DNA from: Methylobacterium cerastii
Lineage (GTDB): Bacteria; Pseudomonadota; Alphaproteobacteria; Rhizobiales; Beijerinckiaceae
DNA: 64,000 bases
Direction of reading: 5' to 3'
Assembly: GCF_022179125.1 (NCBI RefSeq)
Contig: NZ_BPQG01000025.1
Span: 1-64,000, forward strand
A program made the translations under genes and the position numbers. Of the stretch, positions 26,831 through 35,159 are shown in pieces (the first letter of the stretch is position 1; each line of letters opens with the position of its first letter). Under the pieces are notes generated by a model. It searched no databases. It saw nothing but the letters and a program-made list of their open reading frames with translations, and had not been told where the DNA came from.

Positions 26831-27215
26831 CTGGCGGTGCGGGATTGCTCGGCCTGCGGTGTGGGATTGCCCCGAGCCATGCGCGCCCGGTTCGCCGTCC
26901 GCGTGTAGGTCGCGCTTTCGCGGCTGCCGTCGGCCCAACCGCAAAGGACGTTCAGCTGCGCCTCGGTGGCCCCGGCTTCGGCCGCCCGCCTGGCTCCGGC
27001 CTTTCGCAGACCGTGTGGTTGATCCGGGACACGTGGCGGCGCGGTCCGCCTTGCCCAACCACGTCCCGAACGATTCCTTGGTGAAGGGCTTGCCGCGCTC
27101 GGTCGCGATGAACGTCTCGGCTCCGACCGGCGAGGCGGCGATCGACGTGGCGAGCGGTGCGAGGATGGGGGCGATCACGACCATGCCGGTCTTCTCGGTC
27201 CGGATGGTGAACTCG
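26809..27215 (-). pseudogene. Tyrosine-type integrase, C-terminal remnant
   Basis: Read leftward, the frame from about 27215 gives [12 protein letters not shown], then APLATSIAASPVGAETFIATERGKPFTKESFGTWLGKA. It then needs a one-base shift near 27035 to continue HGLRKAGARRAAEAGATEAQ and LCGWADGSRESATYTRTANR to a stop at 26809. The HxLR box and the YTRT nucleophile region are those of tyrosine recombinases of the phage/island integrase type. The N-terminal half is missing, cut off where the IS3 fragment begins, so it cannot be active. Its position against the 3' end of tRNA-Leu fits an island that once inserted there. Confidence 0.8.
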
Positions 27216-27530
27216 CCATTCGGACAACGGACCTGAGTGGATCGCCAATGCCGTTCAGGACTGGATCGGGGAGGTGGGATCGACGACCGCCTACATCGAG
27301 CCGGGCAGTCCGTGGGAGAACGGGTACTGCGAGAGCTTCAACGCGAAGCTGCGGGATGAACTTCTCAACGGCGAGGTGTTCTAAACTCTCAAGGAAGCCG
27401 GCGTCGTCATCGGGCAATGGCGGAGGCACGATAACACCCTCCGGCCGCACGCGTCGCTCGACGACCAGCCACCTGCACCGGAGGTCGTCATCTGGCCCAC
27501 CGAACCGAGCGGATCAGTGCCGTCCGCTCA
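27216..27530 (+). pseudogene. IS3-family transposase (OrfB), C-terminal remnant
   Basis: The frame opens at the DDE-domain motif SDNGPEW (27220 onward) and runs through [18 protein letters not shown] and [11 protein letters not shown]. It is then broken by TAA at 27382-27384, and continues with TLKEAGVVIGQWRRHDN and RPHASLDDQPPAPEVV. The catalytic Glu region ([10 protein letters not shown]) and the C-terminal motif are those of IS3 OrfB. The 5' two-thirds, OrfA and the terminal inverted repeats are missing. The fragment abuts the integrase remnant head-on. Confidence 0.82.
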
Positions 27531-27624
27531 CCCCACCATCGTCACGAGACCGACGACGCACTCACTTCGAACCTGGCCCACCGAATGGGGGGGCCAAGCC
27601 AAGAATTCGTTCCGCAAAGCGTGA

Positions 27625-27745
27625 TTTCAGGCAATCGTTACTCAGGCCGAGGTGAGCGCCGATATCAACCGAATCGCCGGCGACAATGCGAGCGCGGAGG
27701 CCTTCATAGCAAACACCGCCTCATCGGCAGCATATTATTTTCGAA
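27625..27745 (+). other. Possible coding remnant of unknown origin
   Basis: One frame here reads FQAIVTQAEVSADINRIAGD and continues EAFIANTASSAAYYFRMAV without a stop, with protein-like composition and an AT content above the local level. It has no start or end of its own. I could not name a family; a phage structural protein fragment is possible. The rest of 27531-27759 shows nothing recognisable. Confidence 0.2.
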
Positions 27746-27759
27746 TGGCAGTATGGAAA

Positions 27760-27836
27760 TGGCGCGCCCGAAAGGATTCGAACCTCTGACCCCCAGATTC
27801 GTAGTCTGGTGCTCTATCCAGCTGAGCTACGGGCGC
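27760..27836 (-). tRNA. tRNA-Arg(ACG)
   Basis: A 77-base tRNA on the minus strand with acceptor GCGCCCG/CGGGCGC, discriminator G and encoded CCA. The anticodon arm CCAGA-CTACGAA-TCTGG gives anticodon ACG, which reads CGN codons after A34-to-I editing. Confidence 0.95.
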
Positions 27837-27883
27837 CCTGCGGACCGGGTGGCGGTGAAGGCCTGTTCCGGTCGCGAGGGGGT

Positions 27884-27911
27884 GTCTAGAGGCTCGTTCC
27901 GCGCTTGGCAA
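27884..27911 (-). promoter_or_regulatory. Candidate promoter of tRNA-Arg
   Basis: On the minus strand TTGCCA (27911-27906), a 16-base spacer and CTAGAC (27889-27884) lie about 48 bases before the tRNA 5' end. Between here and dusA (to 28162) I see only a short hairpin CTCGCC-TTTT-GGCGAG at 28045-28060. Confidence 0.4.
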
Positions 27912-28162
27912 GTGGGTAAGCGGGGCGATCGTCTCCCGCGGTGCGATCGACTTGGTGCGGCGCACAGCGAGGAAGGGGCGACGCGTTCCGGGAGGGGATC
28001 GGGTATCGCGTCCGAAGGCTCGCGCGCCGACCGGGCCTCGGGGTCTCGCCTTTTGGCGAGGGCGTGCGCGTGGTATCCGGCGCGCCCTATGGATCGGGCT
28101 CAGGCGCCCCGGCTCTTGCCAGGCGGTCGCGGCCGGGTTTGTGCGAAGCGGATGAGGGTCGA

Positions 28163-29182
28163 ATGATTGCGGCGGCCGAGATCGAGGGCACCCTTGCGGG
28201 ATGGCGCTTCAGCGTCGCGCCGATGATGGACTGGACCGATCGCCATTGCCGGGCGTTCCATCGCGTGCTGTCGGCGCGGGCGCGGCTTTATACCGAGATG
28301 GTCACCACCGGCGCGGTCATCCACGGGCCGCGGGCGCGCCTGCTCGGCTTTTCCGACGTCGAGCATCCGGTGGCGGTGCAACTCGGCGGCTCCGAGCCGG
28401 GCGACCTCGCCGAGGCGGCGCGGATCGCCGAAGGCTACGGCTACGACGAGATCAACCTCAACGTCGGCTGCCCGTCGGACCGGGTGCAGAACGGCCGCTT
28501 CGGCGCCTGCCTGATGCTGGAGCCCGAGCATGTCGGTGATTGCGTCGCGGCGTTGAAGGCGGCGGTGCGCGTGCCGGTGACGGTCAAGTGCCGGATCGGC
28601 GTGGACGAGCAGGACCCGGAAGCCGCGCTGGACGCGCTCGCCGACGCGCTGGTCGCGGCCGGCGTCGACGGCTTGATCGTCCATGCGCGCAAGGCCTGGC
28701 TCAAGGGCCTGTCGCCCAAGGAGAACCGCGACGTGCCACCGCTCGACTACGACCGGGTGGTGCGGCTCAAGCGGGCGCGTCCCGCCCTGCCCATCGCGGT
28801 GAACGGCGGTATCGCCACCGTGGCGGAGGCGAAGGCGCACCTTTCGATCCTCGACGGGGTCATGGTCGGGCGCGCGGCCTACGGCGAGCCCGCTGGGCTG
28901 ATCGCCGTCGATCCCGAGCTGTTCGGCACGCCGGCGCCGGTCGCGGACGCGTTCGAGGCGGTCGAGGCCTACGCCCCCTATGTCGCGGCGACACTCGCTG
29001 GCGGCGAACGGCTCCACGCCATCACCCGGCACATGCTCGGCCTCTTCAACGGGCGGCCGGGCGCGCGGGCGTACCGGCGCCATCTCTCCACCGCCGGCGT
29101 CGAGGCGACAGCCGACCTCGCGACCCTGCGTGCCGCGGTGGCGATGGTCTCGCGCGAGATGCCGGAGCGGGACGCCGCCTGA
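28163..29182 (+). CDS. dusA: tRNA-dihydrouridine(20/20a) synthase DusA
   Basis: DusA reduces uridines in the D-loop of tRNA with FMN and NADPH. The 339-residue protein has the FMN barrel start FSVAPMMDWTDRHCRAF, LYTEMVTTGAVIHG, and the catalytic Cys in NLNVGCPSDRVQNGRFGACLM, a signature of the DusA subfamily. It continues with VHARKAWLKGLSPKENRDVPPL and ITRHMLGLFNGRPGARAYRRHL in the RNA-binding tail. ATG 28163 was chosen because the family starts near the FSVAPMMDW strand. A tRNA-modifying gene beside two tRNA genes is probably chance. Confidence 0.95.
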   Translation: MIAAAEIEGTLAGWRFSVAPMMDWTDRHCRAFHRVLSARARLYTEMVTTGAVIHGPRARLLGFSDVEHPVAVQLGGSEPGDLAEAARIAEGYGYDEINLNVGCPSDRVQNGRFGACLMLEPEHVGDCVAALKAAVRVPVTVKCRIGVDEQDPEAALDALADALVAAGVDGLIVHARKAWLKGLSPKENRDVPPLDYDRVVRLKRARPALPIAVNGGIATVAEAKAHLSILDGVMVGRAAYGEPAGLIAVDPELFGTPAPVADAFEAVEAYAPYVAATLAGGERLHAITRHMLGLFNGRPGARAYRRHLSTAGVEATADLATLRAAVAMVSREMPERDAA

Positions 29183-29200
29183 TCGGCCTCCGCGGCGGCG

Positions 29201-29890
29201 TCAGCGCCCGCGCAGGATCAGCCGGTCGCCGCGGACCTCGTAGCCGGCGAGTCGCGTCAGGAAGCTCTGGCCGAGGAGGTTGCCATCGAGGGCGCCCGGC
29301 CTGGCGACGAGCGCCGGCACGCGCCGTTCCGTGATCGGGCCGACGGCGAGGGACTCGAGGGTGGCCGGTGCGGCGTAGGCGACGCCGTTCGCCGTGGAGA
29401 CGCGGGTGGTGAAGGCGCCGGGTTCCGGGCGGATGCCGAGGGCGTCGGCGCTCTCCGCGGTCAGCACCACAGCGCTGGCGCCGGTGTCGAAGGCGAAGCT
29501 CTGGTTCTGCCCGTTGACGCGCGCGTCGACGCCGAAGACGCCGTGCGACCGGCGGGTGATCGTCACGGTGCCGCCGGGGCCGATCGCCGGGGTGCCCGGG
29601 CGCAGGGCGCCCATGACGCCGGCTTGGATCTCCTGCAGCGGCTCGCGGTAGACGTAGCCGACGACGCAGGCGAGACCGAGGCCGCACCAGAGCAGCAGCG
29701 CCTGCAGGTTCTTGCCCGGCGCGGCGGCGAACTGGCGCCAGAACCCGGCGACCACCAGCGCGAGGATGCCGGCGCCCCAGGCGAGGCCGGCGAGCTGATC
29801 GGGCTCGATCGCCCCCGCGATCCGGCCGCCGTCGGTGGCCACGAGCACGGCGACCACGAGGCCGATCGCGACCAGCGCGAGGATCGTCAT
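29201..29890 (-). CDS. Retropepsin-like aspartic protease (clan AA, TIGR02281-type)
   Basis: A 229-residue membrane-anchored protein. Three hydrophobic segments (residues 1-20, about 30-50 and 62-80) precede a single aspartic-protease domain with the motif FAFDTGASAVVLTAESADALG and the later GNLLGQSFLTRL region. Single-domain proteases of this type act as dimers in the periplasm; their substrates are unknown. Its start (ATG 29890) overlaps the stop of the DUF1289 gene by ATGA, so the two are cotranslated. It converges with dusA. Confidence 0.82.
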   Translation of the reverse strand: MTILALVAIGLVVAVLVATDGGRIAGAIEPDQLAGLAWGAGILALVVAGFWRQFAAAPGKNLQALLLWCGLGLACVVGYVYREPLQEIQAGVMGALRPGTPAIGPGGTVTITRRSHGVFGVDARVNGQNQSFAFDTGASAVVLTAESADALGIRPEPGAFTTRVSTANGVAYAAPATLESLAVGPITERRVPALVARPGALDGNLLGQSFLTRLAGYEVRGDRLILRGR

Positions 29891-30108
29891 GCGGGCGCCT
29901 GCGTGGGCGCGAGCCCGGCTTCCACGAGACGCGTCGGCAGCCCGGCCATGATCGCGCGGCGGCGCGGCTCGGACAGGGAGCCCCACAGGCCGATCTCGTC
30001 GCGCGTCCGGCCGCACCCGATGCAGAGGCCGCTCGGCCCATCGAGGACGCAGACCTTGGTGCACGGGCTCGAGGCTTTGGCGGATGGCGTTGTCACAGGC
30101 GCGTTCAT
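29887..30108 (-). CDS. DUF1289-family small protein
   Basis: A 73-residue protein with the DUF1289 pattern: PCTKVCVLDGPSGLCIGCGRTRDEIGLWGSLSEPRRRAIM. Four cysteines in the form C-x3-C-x8-C-x2-C look like a metal site. The function of the family is not established. It is followed by the overlapping aspartic protease gene and preceded by cobS 38 bases upstream, all leftward. Confidence 0.88.
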   Translation of the reverse strand: MNAPVTTPSAKASSPCTKVCVLDGPSGLCIGCGRTRDEIGLWGSLSEPRRRAIMAGLPTRLVEAGLAPTQAPA

Positions 30109-30146
30109 CCCGCGTCCATGCCCGTTTCGAGGGCCGGCGATCAAGC

Positions 30147-30968
30147 TCAGACCGTGGCGAGCAGCGCCAGCAGCGCGGCGATCTCGGCGACTTGCTGGCA
30201 GGCGCCGACCACGTCGCCGGTCTGTCCGCCGATCTTGCGCTGGGCGACCCAGGTGAGGGCGAGCGACGCGAGCGGCGCCAACACCACCATCGCGAGGATG
30301 CCGGCCAAGGGCAGGCCGAGCGGGACGGCGAGCAGCGCCAGGGCGAGGCCGAGCGCGACGGCGGTGCCCGCGGTCGCGCGGGTCGGGCGGCCGACCGCGG
30401 CCGACAGACCCGAGGGCCGGGCGGGCGACAGCAGCACCATCGGCGCGAGGGCTGCGACCCGCGAGAGGATCGCGGCCAGCGCGAGCCCGGTGGCGGCGGC
30501 GGTGCCGGTCCGGTCGAGCAGCGTGGCGAGGGCGCCGATCCGCAGCGCCAACGACAGCATCAACGCGACGCCGCCATAGGCGCCGATGCGGCTGTCCTTC
30601 ATGATCTCCAAGCTGCGCTCCGGCGTCGCGCCGCCGCCGAACCCGTCGGCGACGTCGGCCAGGCCGTCCTCGTGCAGGGCGCCGGTGAGCATCACCGCGA
30701 CCGCGACGGCGAGCGTCGCCGCGACGAAGGGTCCGAGGTCGATCCACCAGCCGGCGAGCAGCACCAAAGCCGGCGGCAGCGCCAGGATCAGCCCGGCCAG
30801 CGGCAGCATCCGCGGGATCGTCCGGAAGTCGGGGACCGCATGCGGATCGGGCTCGCCCGGGAAGGGCGGCAGCGGCAGGCGCGAGTAGAAGCGCAGGCAC
30901 GCCGCCAGATCGTGCAGGAGGTCGCGGCCGGGCCAGTCGGCCTCGCCGCGGAACGGTTCGCCCAGCAT
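30147..30968 (-). CDS. cobS: Adenosylcobinamide-GDP ribazoletransferase (cobalamin synthase)
   Basis: CobS (CobV in the alphaproteobacterial naming) joins adenosylcobinamide-GDP and alpha-ribazole in the last steps of cobalamin synthesis, in the inner membrane. The 273-residue polytopic protein has the N-terminal CLRFYSRLPLP and the conserved acidic motif TGALHEDGLADVADGFGGG, then EIMKDSRIGAYG, which together mark the active site. ATG 30968 is preferred over an upstream GTG. It is divergent from cobT across 131 bases. No cobalamin riboswitch is visible there. Confidence 0.93.
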   Translation of the reverse strand: MLGEPFRGEADWPGRDLLHDLAACLRFYSRLPLPPFPGEPDPHAVPDFRTIPRMLPLAGLILALPPALVLLAGWWIDLGPFVAATLAVAVAVMLTGALHEDGLADVADGFGGGATPERSLEIMKDSRIGAYGGVALMLSLALRIGALATLLDRTGTAAATGLALAAILSRVAALAPMVLLSPARPSGLSAAVGRPTRATAGTAVALGLALALLAVPLGLPLAGILAMVVLAPLASLALTWVAQRKIGGQTGDVVGACQQVAEIAALLALLATV

Positions 30969-31099
30969 CACGCCGCCTTCGCTCGCAATGGCCTTGGCGC
31001 GCGCAGCCTTCACCCGCGCGCCCGGTCCCACTATAGCTCGCCGGACCGGCGCGCCCGCCCACCCGCGGACGGCCCGCCCACAACAATCCTTCGGACCCG

Positions 31100-32134
31100 A
31101 TGACCGACCCGAGCCCGTTCGCGGATATCCGCCGCCTGATCGAGACGATGCCCGGCCCCGACTGGGAGGCCACCGGCGCGATCGCCGCGCGCGAGGCGCG
31201 CCTCACGAAGCCCGCCGGAGCGCTGGGGCGGATGGAGCAGCTCGTCGCCTGGCTCGGCGCCTGGCAGGGCAAACCGATGCCGACGCTGGACCGGCCGCTG
31301 GTCTGCGTCTTCGCTGGCAGCCACGGGGTGACGAAGCGCGGCGTCTCGGCCTTTCCCGATGCGGTGAACCGCCAGATGCTCGAGAACTTCGCCGCGGGCG
31401 GCGGGGCGATCAACCAGATCTGCGCCGCCTACGGCCTCGGCTTCAAGGTGTTCGACCTCGCCATCGACCTGCCCACCGGCGACATCACCGAGGCTTCCGC
31501 CCTCGACGAGAAGGCCACCGTCGCGACCATGGCCTTCGGCATGGAGGCAGTCGCCGCCGGCACCGATTGCGTCGGCATCGGCGAGATGGGCATCGGCAAC
31601 ACCACGATCGCGGCCGCGCTCTACGCCGCCCTGTTCGGTGGCGAGCCCGCGCATTGGGTCGGGCGCGGCACCGGCCTGGACGATGCCGGCGTCGTGCGGA
31701 AGGTGGCCGCGGTGGAGGCGGCGCTCGCCCACCATGCCGGGCATCTCGACGATCCGCTCGAGATCCTGCGGCGGCTCGGCGGCCGCGAGGTCGCGGCGAT
31801 GGCCGGCGCGATCCTCGCCGCGCGGCTGCAGCGCGTGCCGGTGGTGCTCGACGGCTACGTCGCCACCGCCGCCGCCGCGGTGCTGCACGCGCTCGACCCG
31901 CGCGCGCTCGACCATTGCCTCGCCGGCCACGTTTCGGCCGAAGGCGCCCACGCCGAGGTGCTGGACCGGCTCGGGCTGGTGCCGCTGCTGGCGCTGGGTA
32001 TGCGGCTCGGCGAAGGCTCGGGCGCCGGCATGGCGATGGGCCTGCTCAAGGGCGCGCTCGCCTGCCATCGCGACATGGCGACGTTCGAGCAGGCCGGCGT
32101 GTCGGACAAGGGCCATTCGGGTTCGGGGGAGTAG
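31100..32134 (+). CDS. cobT: Nicotinate-nucleotide--dimethylbenzimidazole phosphoribosyltransferase
   Basis: CobT (CobU in Paracoccus/Rhizobium naming) makes alpha-ribazole phosphate for the lower ligand of cobalamin. The 344-residue protein has the family marks AREARLTKPAGALGRME, FAGSHGVTKRGVSAFP, the nucleotide-binding GIGEMGIGNTTIAAAL and the C-terminal LGLVPLLALGMRLGEGSGA with the catalytic Glu region. It is divergent from cobS, the next enzyme of the route. queD begins 4 bases after its stop, so cobalamin and queuosine genes share a transcript here. Confidence 0.95.
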   Translation: MTDPSPFADIRRLIETMPGPDWEATGAIAAREARLTKPAGALGRMEQLVAWLGAWQGKPMPTLDRPLVCVFAGSHGVTKRGVSAFPDAVNRQMLENFAAGGGAINQICAAYGLGFKVFDLAIDLPTGDITEASALDEKATVATMAFGMEAVAAGTDCVGIGEMGIGNTTIAAALYAALFGGEPAHWVGRGTGLDDAGVVRKVAAVEAALAHHAGHLDDPLEILRRLGGREVAAMAGAILAARLQRVPVVLDGYVATAAAAVLHALDPRALDHCLAGHVSAEGAHAEVLDRLGLVPLLALGMRLGEGSGAGMAMGLLKGALACHRDMATFEQAGVSDKGHSGSGE

Positions 32135-32138
32135 GGCC

Positions 32139-32495
32139 ATGAAGATCACCCAGGCCTTCACCTTCGAGGCGGCCCACCGCCTGCCGAACGTCCCCGAGAC
32201 CCATCGCTGCCACCGGATGCACGGGCATTCCTATCGCGTCGAGCTGACGGTCTCCGGCCCGGTCGACCCGCGCACCGGCTGGGTGGTGGACTTCTTCGAC
32301 ATGGAGGCGATCTTCGCGCCGGTGCTGCTCCAGCTCGACCATTATTGCCTCAACGAGGTCGCGGGGCTCGAGAACCCGACCGCCGAGAACATCGCGGCGT
32401 GGATCTGGCAGCGCACGAAGGAGGGCCTGCCGGGGCTCTCCGCGGTGAAGGTGTTCGAGACGCCGATGTCCTGGGCGGAGTATGCGGGTGACTGA
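32139..32495 (+). CDS. queD: 6-carboxytetrahydropterin synthase QueD
   Basis: QueD converts dihydroneopterin triphosphate to 6-carboxytetrahydropterin in queuosine synthesis. The 118-residue T-fold protein has the zinc ligand His in FEAAHRLPN, the catalytic Cys in [12 protein letters not shown] with two more zinc histidines, and the C-terminal Glu in VKVFETP. It overlaps queC by 14 bases. queE is not present next to it. Confidence 0.94.
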   Translation: MKITQAFTFEAAHRLPNVPETHRCHRMHGHSYRVELTVSGPVDPRTGWVVDFFDMEAIFAPVLLQLDHYCLNEVAGLENPTAENIAAWIWQRTKEGLPGLSAVKVFETPMSWAEYAGD

Positions 32496-33192
32496 CGACC
32501 GCGCGCTGGTGCTGTTCTCGGGCGGGCAGGATTCCGCGACCTGCCTCGCCTGGGCGCTCGACCGCTACGCCCACGTCGAGACGCTGGGCTTCGATTACGG
32601 CCAGCGCCACCGGATCGAACTCGACGGGCGCGCGACGCTGCGCTACGGCCTCGTGCGCATCCGCCCGGACTGGGCCGAACGGCTCGGCGAAGACCACACC
32701 CTGGCGCTGGACGCCCTGGGCCAGGTCTCGGAGACGGCGCTGACCCGCGAGACGGCGATCGGGTTCGAGGCCGGCGGGTTGCCGAACACCTTCGTGCCCG
32801 GCCGCAACCTCGTCTTCCTCACCTTCGCCGCCGCGCTCGCCTACCGCCGGGGCCTGCGCCACGTCGTCGGCGGCATGTGCGAGACCGACTATTCCGGCTA
32901 CCCGGATTGCCGCGACGACACCATCAAGGCGCTGCAGGTGGCGCTGAACCTCGGCATGGAGCGGCGCTTCGTGCTGCACACCCCGTTGATGTGGCTCGAC
33001 AAGGCCGAGACCTGGCGCATGGCCGAGCGCCTGGGCGGGCGGGCGCTGGTCGACCTCATCGTCGAGGACAGCCACACCTGCTACCTCGGCGAGCGCGGAG
33101 CGCGCCACGCCTGGGGCTACGGCTGCGGCACCTGCCCGGCCTGCGCGCTGCGGGCCTCGGGCTATGCGCGGTTCGTGGCCGACGCGCCCTGA
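32482..33192 (+). CDS. queC: 7-cyano-7-deazaguanine synthase QueC
   Basis: QueC makes preQ0 from 7-carboxy-7-deazaguanine, ammonia and ATP. The 236-residue protein has the PP-loop [19 protein letters not shown] at residues 8-26, [35 protein letters not shown] and the zinc-binding cysteines of HTCYLG and the C-terminal [14 protein letters not shown]. Its start lies inside queD. Its stop codon directly abuts the stop codon of the convergent gene at 33193. Confidence 0.95.
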   Translation: MRVTDDRALVLFSGGQDSATCLAWALDRYAHVETLGFDYGQRHRIELDGRATLRYGLVRIRPDWAERLGEDHTLALDALGQVSETALTRETAIGFEAGGLPNTFVPGRNLVFLTFAAALAYRRGLRHVVGGMCETDYSGYPDCRDDTIKALQVALNLGMERRFVLHTPLMWLDKAETWRMAERLGGRALVDLIVEDSHTCYLGERGARHAWGYGCGTCPACALRASGYARFVADAP

Positions 33193-34269
33193 TCACACGG
33201 ACTGGACGATGACGCCGTACCAGCCGAGGCCTTCGTAGGTCTCGTAGCCGGGGGTGCGGTGGAAGGCCGTCACGGACGCGCCGTGCGCGACGCCGCTGGC
33301 GCCGCCCTTCGGATCGAACGCCAGGGTCTCGGTGAGGACGCCGCGCTCGTCGGAGGCGGCGAGCACCCGGCGGTCCGCGTCCACCAGCAGCACCCGCGTG
33401 CGGGCGCGATCCTGCGGCGAGACCCGGATGCCGGCCACGATCGCGCGCGCCTGCGGCTCCCAGTCGAAATGGATCGCCAGCACGCCGATTGGGGCGCCGT
33501 CGGCCCGGCCGCCGTCGCGGATGCTCGCGCAGTAGGTCGCCACCTGCGCGCCGCCGAGGCGCGGCTCGCGGCGCACGTTGCCGGCGAGGTAGGCGTCGCC
33601 GTCGGGCAGGGCGAGGGCCTTGCGGAACCACGGCTCGTTCGCGACGCTGGCGCCGCGGGCGTCGGGATAGCGGTCCGGCCTCCCGACGGCGAGGATGCGG
33701 CCGTGCCGGTTGCACACCCAGAGGTCGAGGTAGACCGTGTAGGCCGAGAGGATCACGCCGAGGCGCTGCCCGGCATGCGCCGCCGCGGCCGGGTCGGGCT
33801 CGGCGACGCAGGCGACCACGGCGGCGTCCGTCGCCCACCAGCGCACGTCGCAGGTGCGTTCGTAGAGGTTGCGGTCGGTCAGCTCGATCGCGTTCAGCGC
33901 GAGGTCGACCATGCGCTCACCCCGCGCCTGGACGGCCATCGCCCCGACGGTGCGACCGAGCTCGTCGATATGCCCCGAAAGCTGCGTCTCCAATTCGCGG
34001 GCGAGGGCCTCGATCTCGGCGCCGATCCCGCGGACCTCCTGCGCCACCACGGAGAACCCCCTGCCGTGCTCCCCGGCGTGGGCGGCCTCGATCAGCGCGT
34101 TCAGCGCCAAAATCTTGGCCTGCGCGGTGATCTGGTGGATGCGGCCGATCTTCTCGTGCGCGACCCGGCCGACGCCTGCGGTCAGCGCCGAAATCGTCGC
34201 GAGCGTCGGAGCCGACGCGGCGGGCTCGGTTCGCTGTGGGCCGACGATCTTCGAGGCGGCAACGGACAT
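33193..34269 (-). CDS. Soluble chemoreceptor-like protein with C-terminal Cache domain
   Basis: A 358-residue protein without membrane segments. Residues 41-80 match the tip of the methyl-accepting chemotaxis signalling hairpin (IHQITAQAKILALNALIEA and GEHGRGFSVVAQEVR). The rest, about 130-350, looks like a double Cache sensor (LWVCNRHGRILAVGR, ANEPWFRKAL, IGVLAIHFDW, VLLVDADRRVLAASDE). Normal receptors place the Cache domain first and outside the cell. Here the order is inverted and the hairpin is too short for full adaptation regions. It may bind a cytoplasmic ligand and dock to CheA/CheW arrays. The promoter region upstream (34270-34330) is AT-rich. Confidence 0.75.
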   Translation of the reverse strand: MSVAASKIVGPQRTEPAASAPTLATISALTAGVGRVAHEKIGRIHQITAQAKILALNALIEAAHAGEHGRGFSVVAQEVRGIGAEIEALARELETQLSGHIDELGRTVGAMAVQARGERMVDLALNAIELTDRNLYERTCDVRWWATDAAVVACVAEPDPAAAAHAGQRLGVILSAYTVYLDLWVCNRHGRILAVGRPDRYPDARGASVANEPWFRKALALPDGDAYLAGNVRREPRLGGAQVATYCASIRDGGRADGAPIGVLAIHFDWEPQARAIVAGIRVSPQDRARTRVLLVDADRRVLAASDERGVLTETLAFDPKGGASGVAHGASVTAFHRTPGYETYEGLGWYGVIVQSV

Positions 34270-34425
34270 CGGGTTCGGCTCACATCGGACGACGTGATTT
34301 TATGCCTATCCTTGCATGGTAAAGAAGACTTGAATCTGCGGGGCGTCTCGGCCGTCATGGCCGGCGACGGGCACGGTATGGCCGGCTCCGCGCCGACTTC
34401 GTCGAGCGCGCGATCGGCATTCGCG

Positions 34426-34986
34426 TCAGCGCAGGCGCTCGGTGAGCGCCGTCAGCGTTCCGGCAAAAGCGTCCGGCCCGCCGAGCAGGCGTTCCAGCAG
34501 AAGAGCCCCTTCGAGCGTCGCCACCACCAGCCGGGCGTGAGTCGCGGGATCGAGGTCGGGGCGGATGCTTCCGTCCGCCGCGCCGTCGCGAAACACCTGC
34601 TCCAGCCAGGACACGTGGCGGGCGAAGAACGCGACGACGTCGGCGCGCAGGCGTTCGGGCAGCGCGTCCCCCTCGGTGGCCAGCGCCGCGCACAGGCAGC
34701 CGAGGCCCTGCTCGACGCCGCCGAGGTAGAGCCGCCCGTAGGCCGCGATCCGGTCGATCCCGGCCGGGTGCGCGCTCAGGATCTCGGCCAACGCCGCGTC
34801 GTAGCGCTCGCCGTAGGCCGCCACCAGCGCCGCGCCGAGGTCGTCCTTGGTGCGGAAGTGATGGTGGATGCTGGCCTTGCGGATGCCGACCGCCTCGGCG
34901 AGGTCGGCGTAGCTGAAGCCCGACCAGCCGCGCCCGCGCACCAGCGTCTCGGCCTGGATCAGCAACTCGGTGCGGGTGTCTCGCAT
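34426..34986 (-). CDS. TetR-family regulator of the adjacent relay-type operon
   Basis: A 186-residue TetR protein. The DNA-binding domain occupies residues 5-55 (TRTELLIQAETLVRGRGWSGF, then YADLAEAVGIRKASIHHHFRTKDDL), followed by a helical ligand domain with GLGCLCAALATEGDALPERL, a cysteine-containing stretch found in the YxaF/LmrA-like C-terminal group. It is divergent from the metallohydrolase-SoxYZ-CXXCW operon, and a palindrome overlapping the candidate -10 of that operon lies between them. This suggests repression relieved by a small hydrophobic or reactive compound. Confidence 0.82.
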   Translation of the reverse strand: MRDTRTELLIQAETLVRGRGWSGFSYADLAEAVGIRKASIHHHFRTKDDLGAALVAAYGERYDAALAEILSAHPAGIDRIAAYGRLYLGGVEQGLGCLCAALATEGDALPERLRADVVAFFARHVSWLEQVFRDGAADGSIRPDLDPATHARLVVATLEGALLLERLLGGPDAFAGTLTALTERLR

Positions 34987-35048
34987 CGTGGGGTCGAACG
35001 CCGTGTCGAAAGCGCGCCGCCGGCCGGCGCCTCCCGCCGTCTTGCCAC

Positions 35049-35080
35049 TTGACGACCGAGAAATCTACCTACTAGATGGT
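35049..35080 (+). promoter_or_regulatory. Promoter with overlapping TetR-type palindrome
   Basis: TTGACG (35049-35054), a 17-base spacer and CTAGAT (35072-35077) form a candidate promoter for the rightward operon. The imperfect palindrome ACCTACTAGATGGT (35067-35080; five of seven pairs match) covers the -10 box and sits between the TetR gene and its presumed target. Confidence 0.5.
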
Positions 35081-35159
35081 TGGAAGAATAATTCAGGGAG
35101 ACCGGCATGCCGGGAACGGTCCAGCGCCACGCCGAAGCGAGCCGCGAAGGGTGCGCCCG

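Noticed and set aside
26952-27248. A 98-residue frame opposite the integration scar as a gene
   Set aside because: It is an out-of-frame reading of the integrase remnant; the conserved HGLRK and YTRT motifs lie in other frames.
27500-27600. Duplicate of the tRNA-Leu 3' end as an attachment site
   Set aside because: I compared the tRNA T-arm and acceptor sequence with the rest of the scar and found no convincing copy.
30969-31099. Possible cobalamin riboswitch between cobS and cobT
   Set aside because: The gap is only 131 bases, shorter than a B12 riboswitch, and no B12-box GCCACTG was found.
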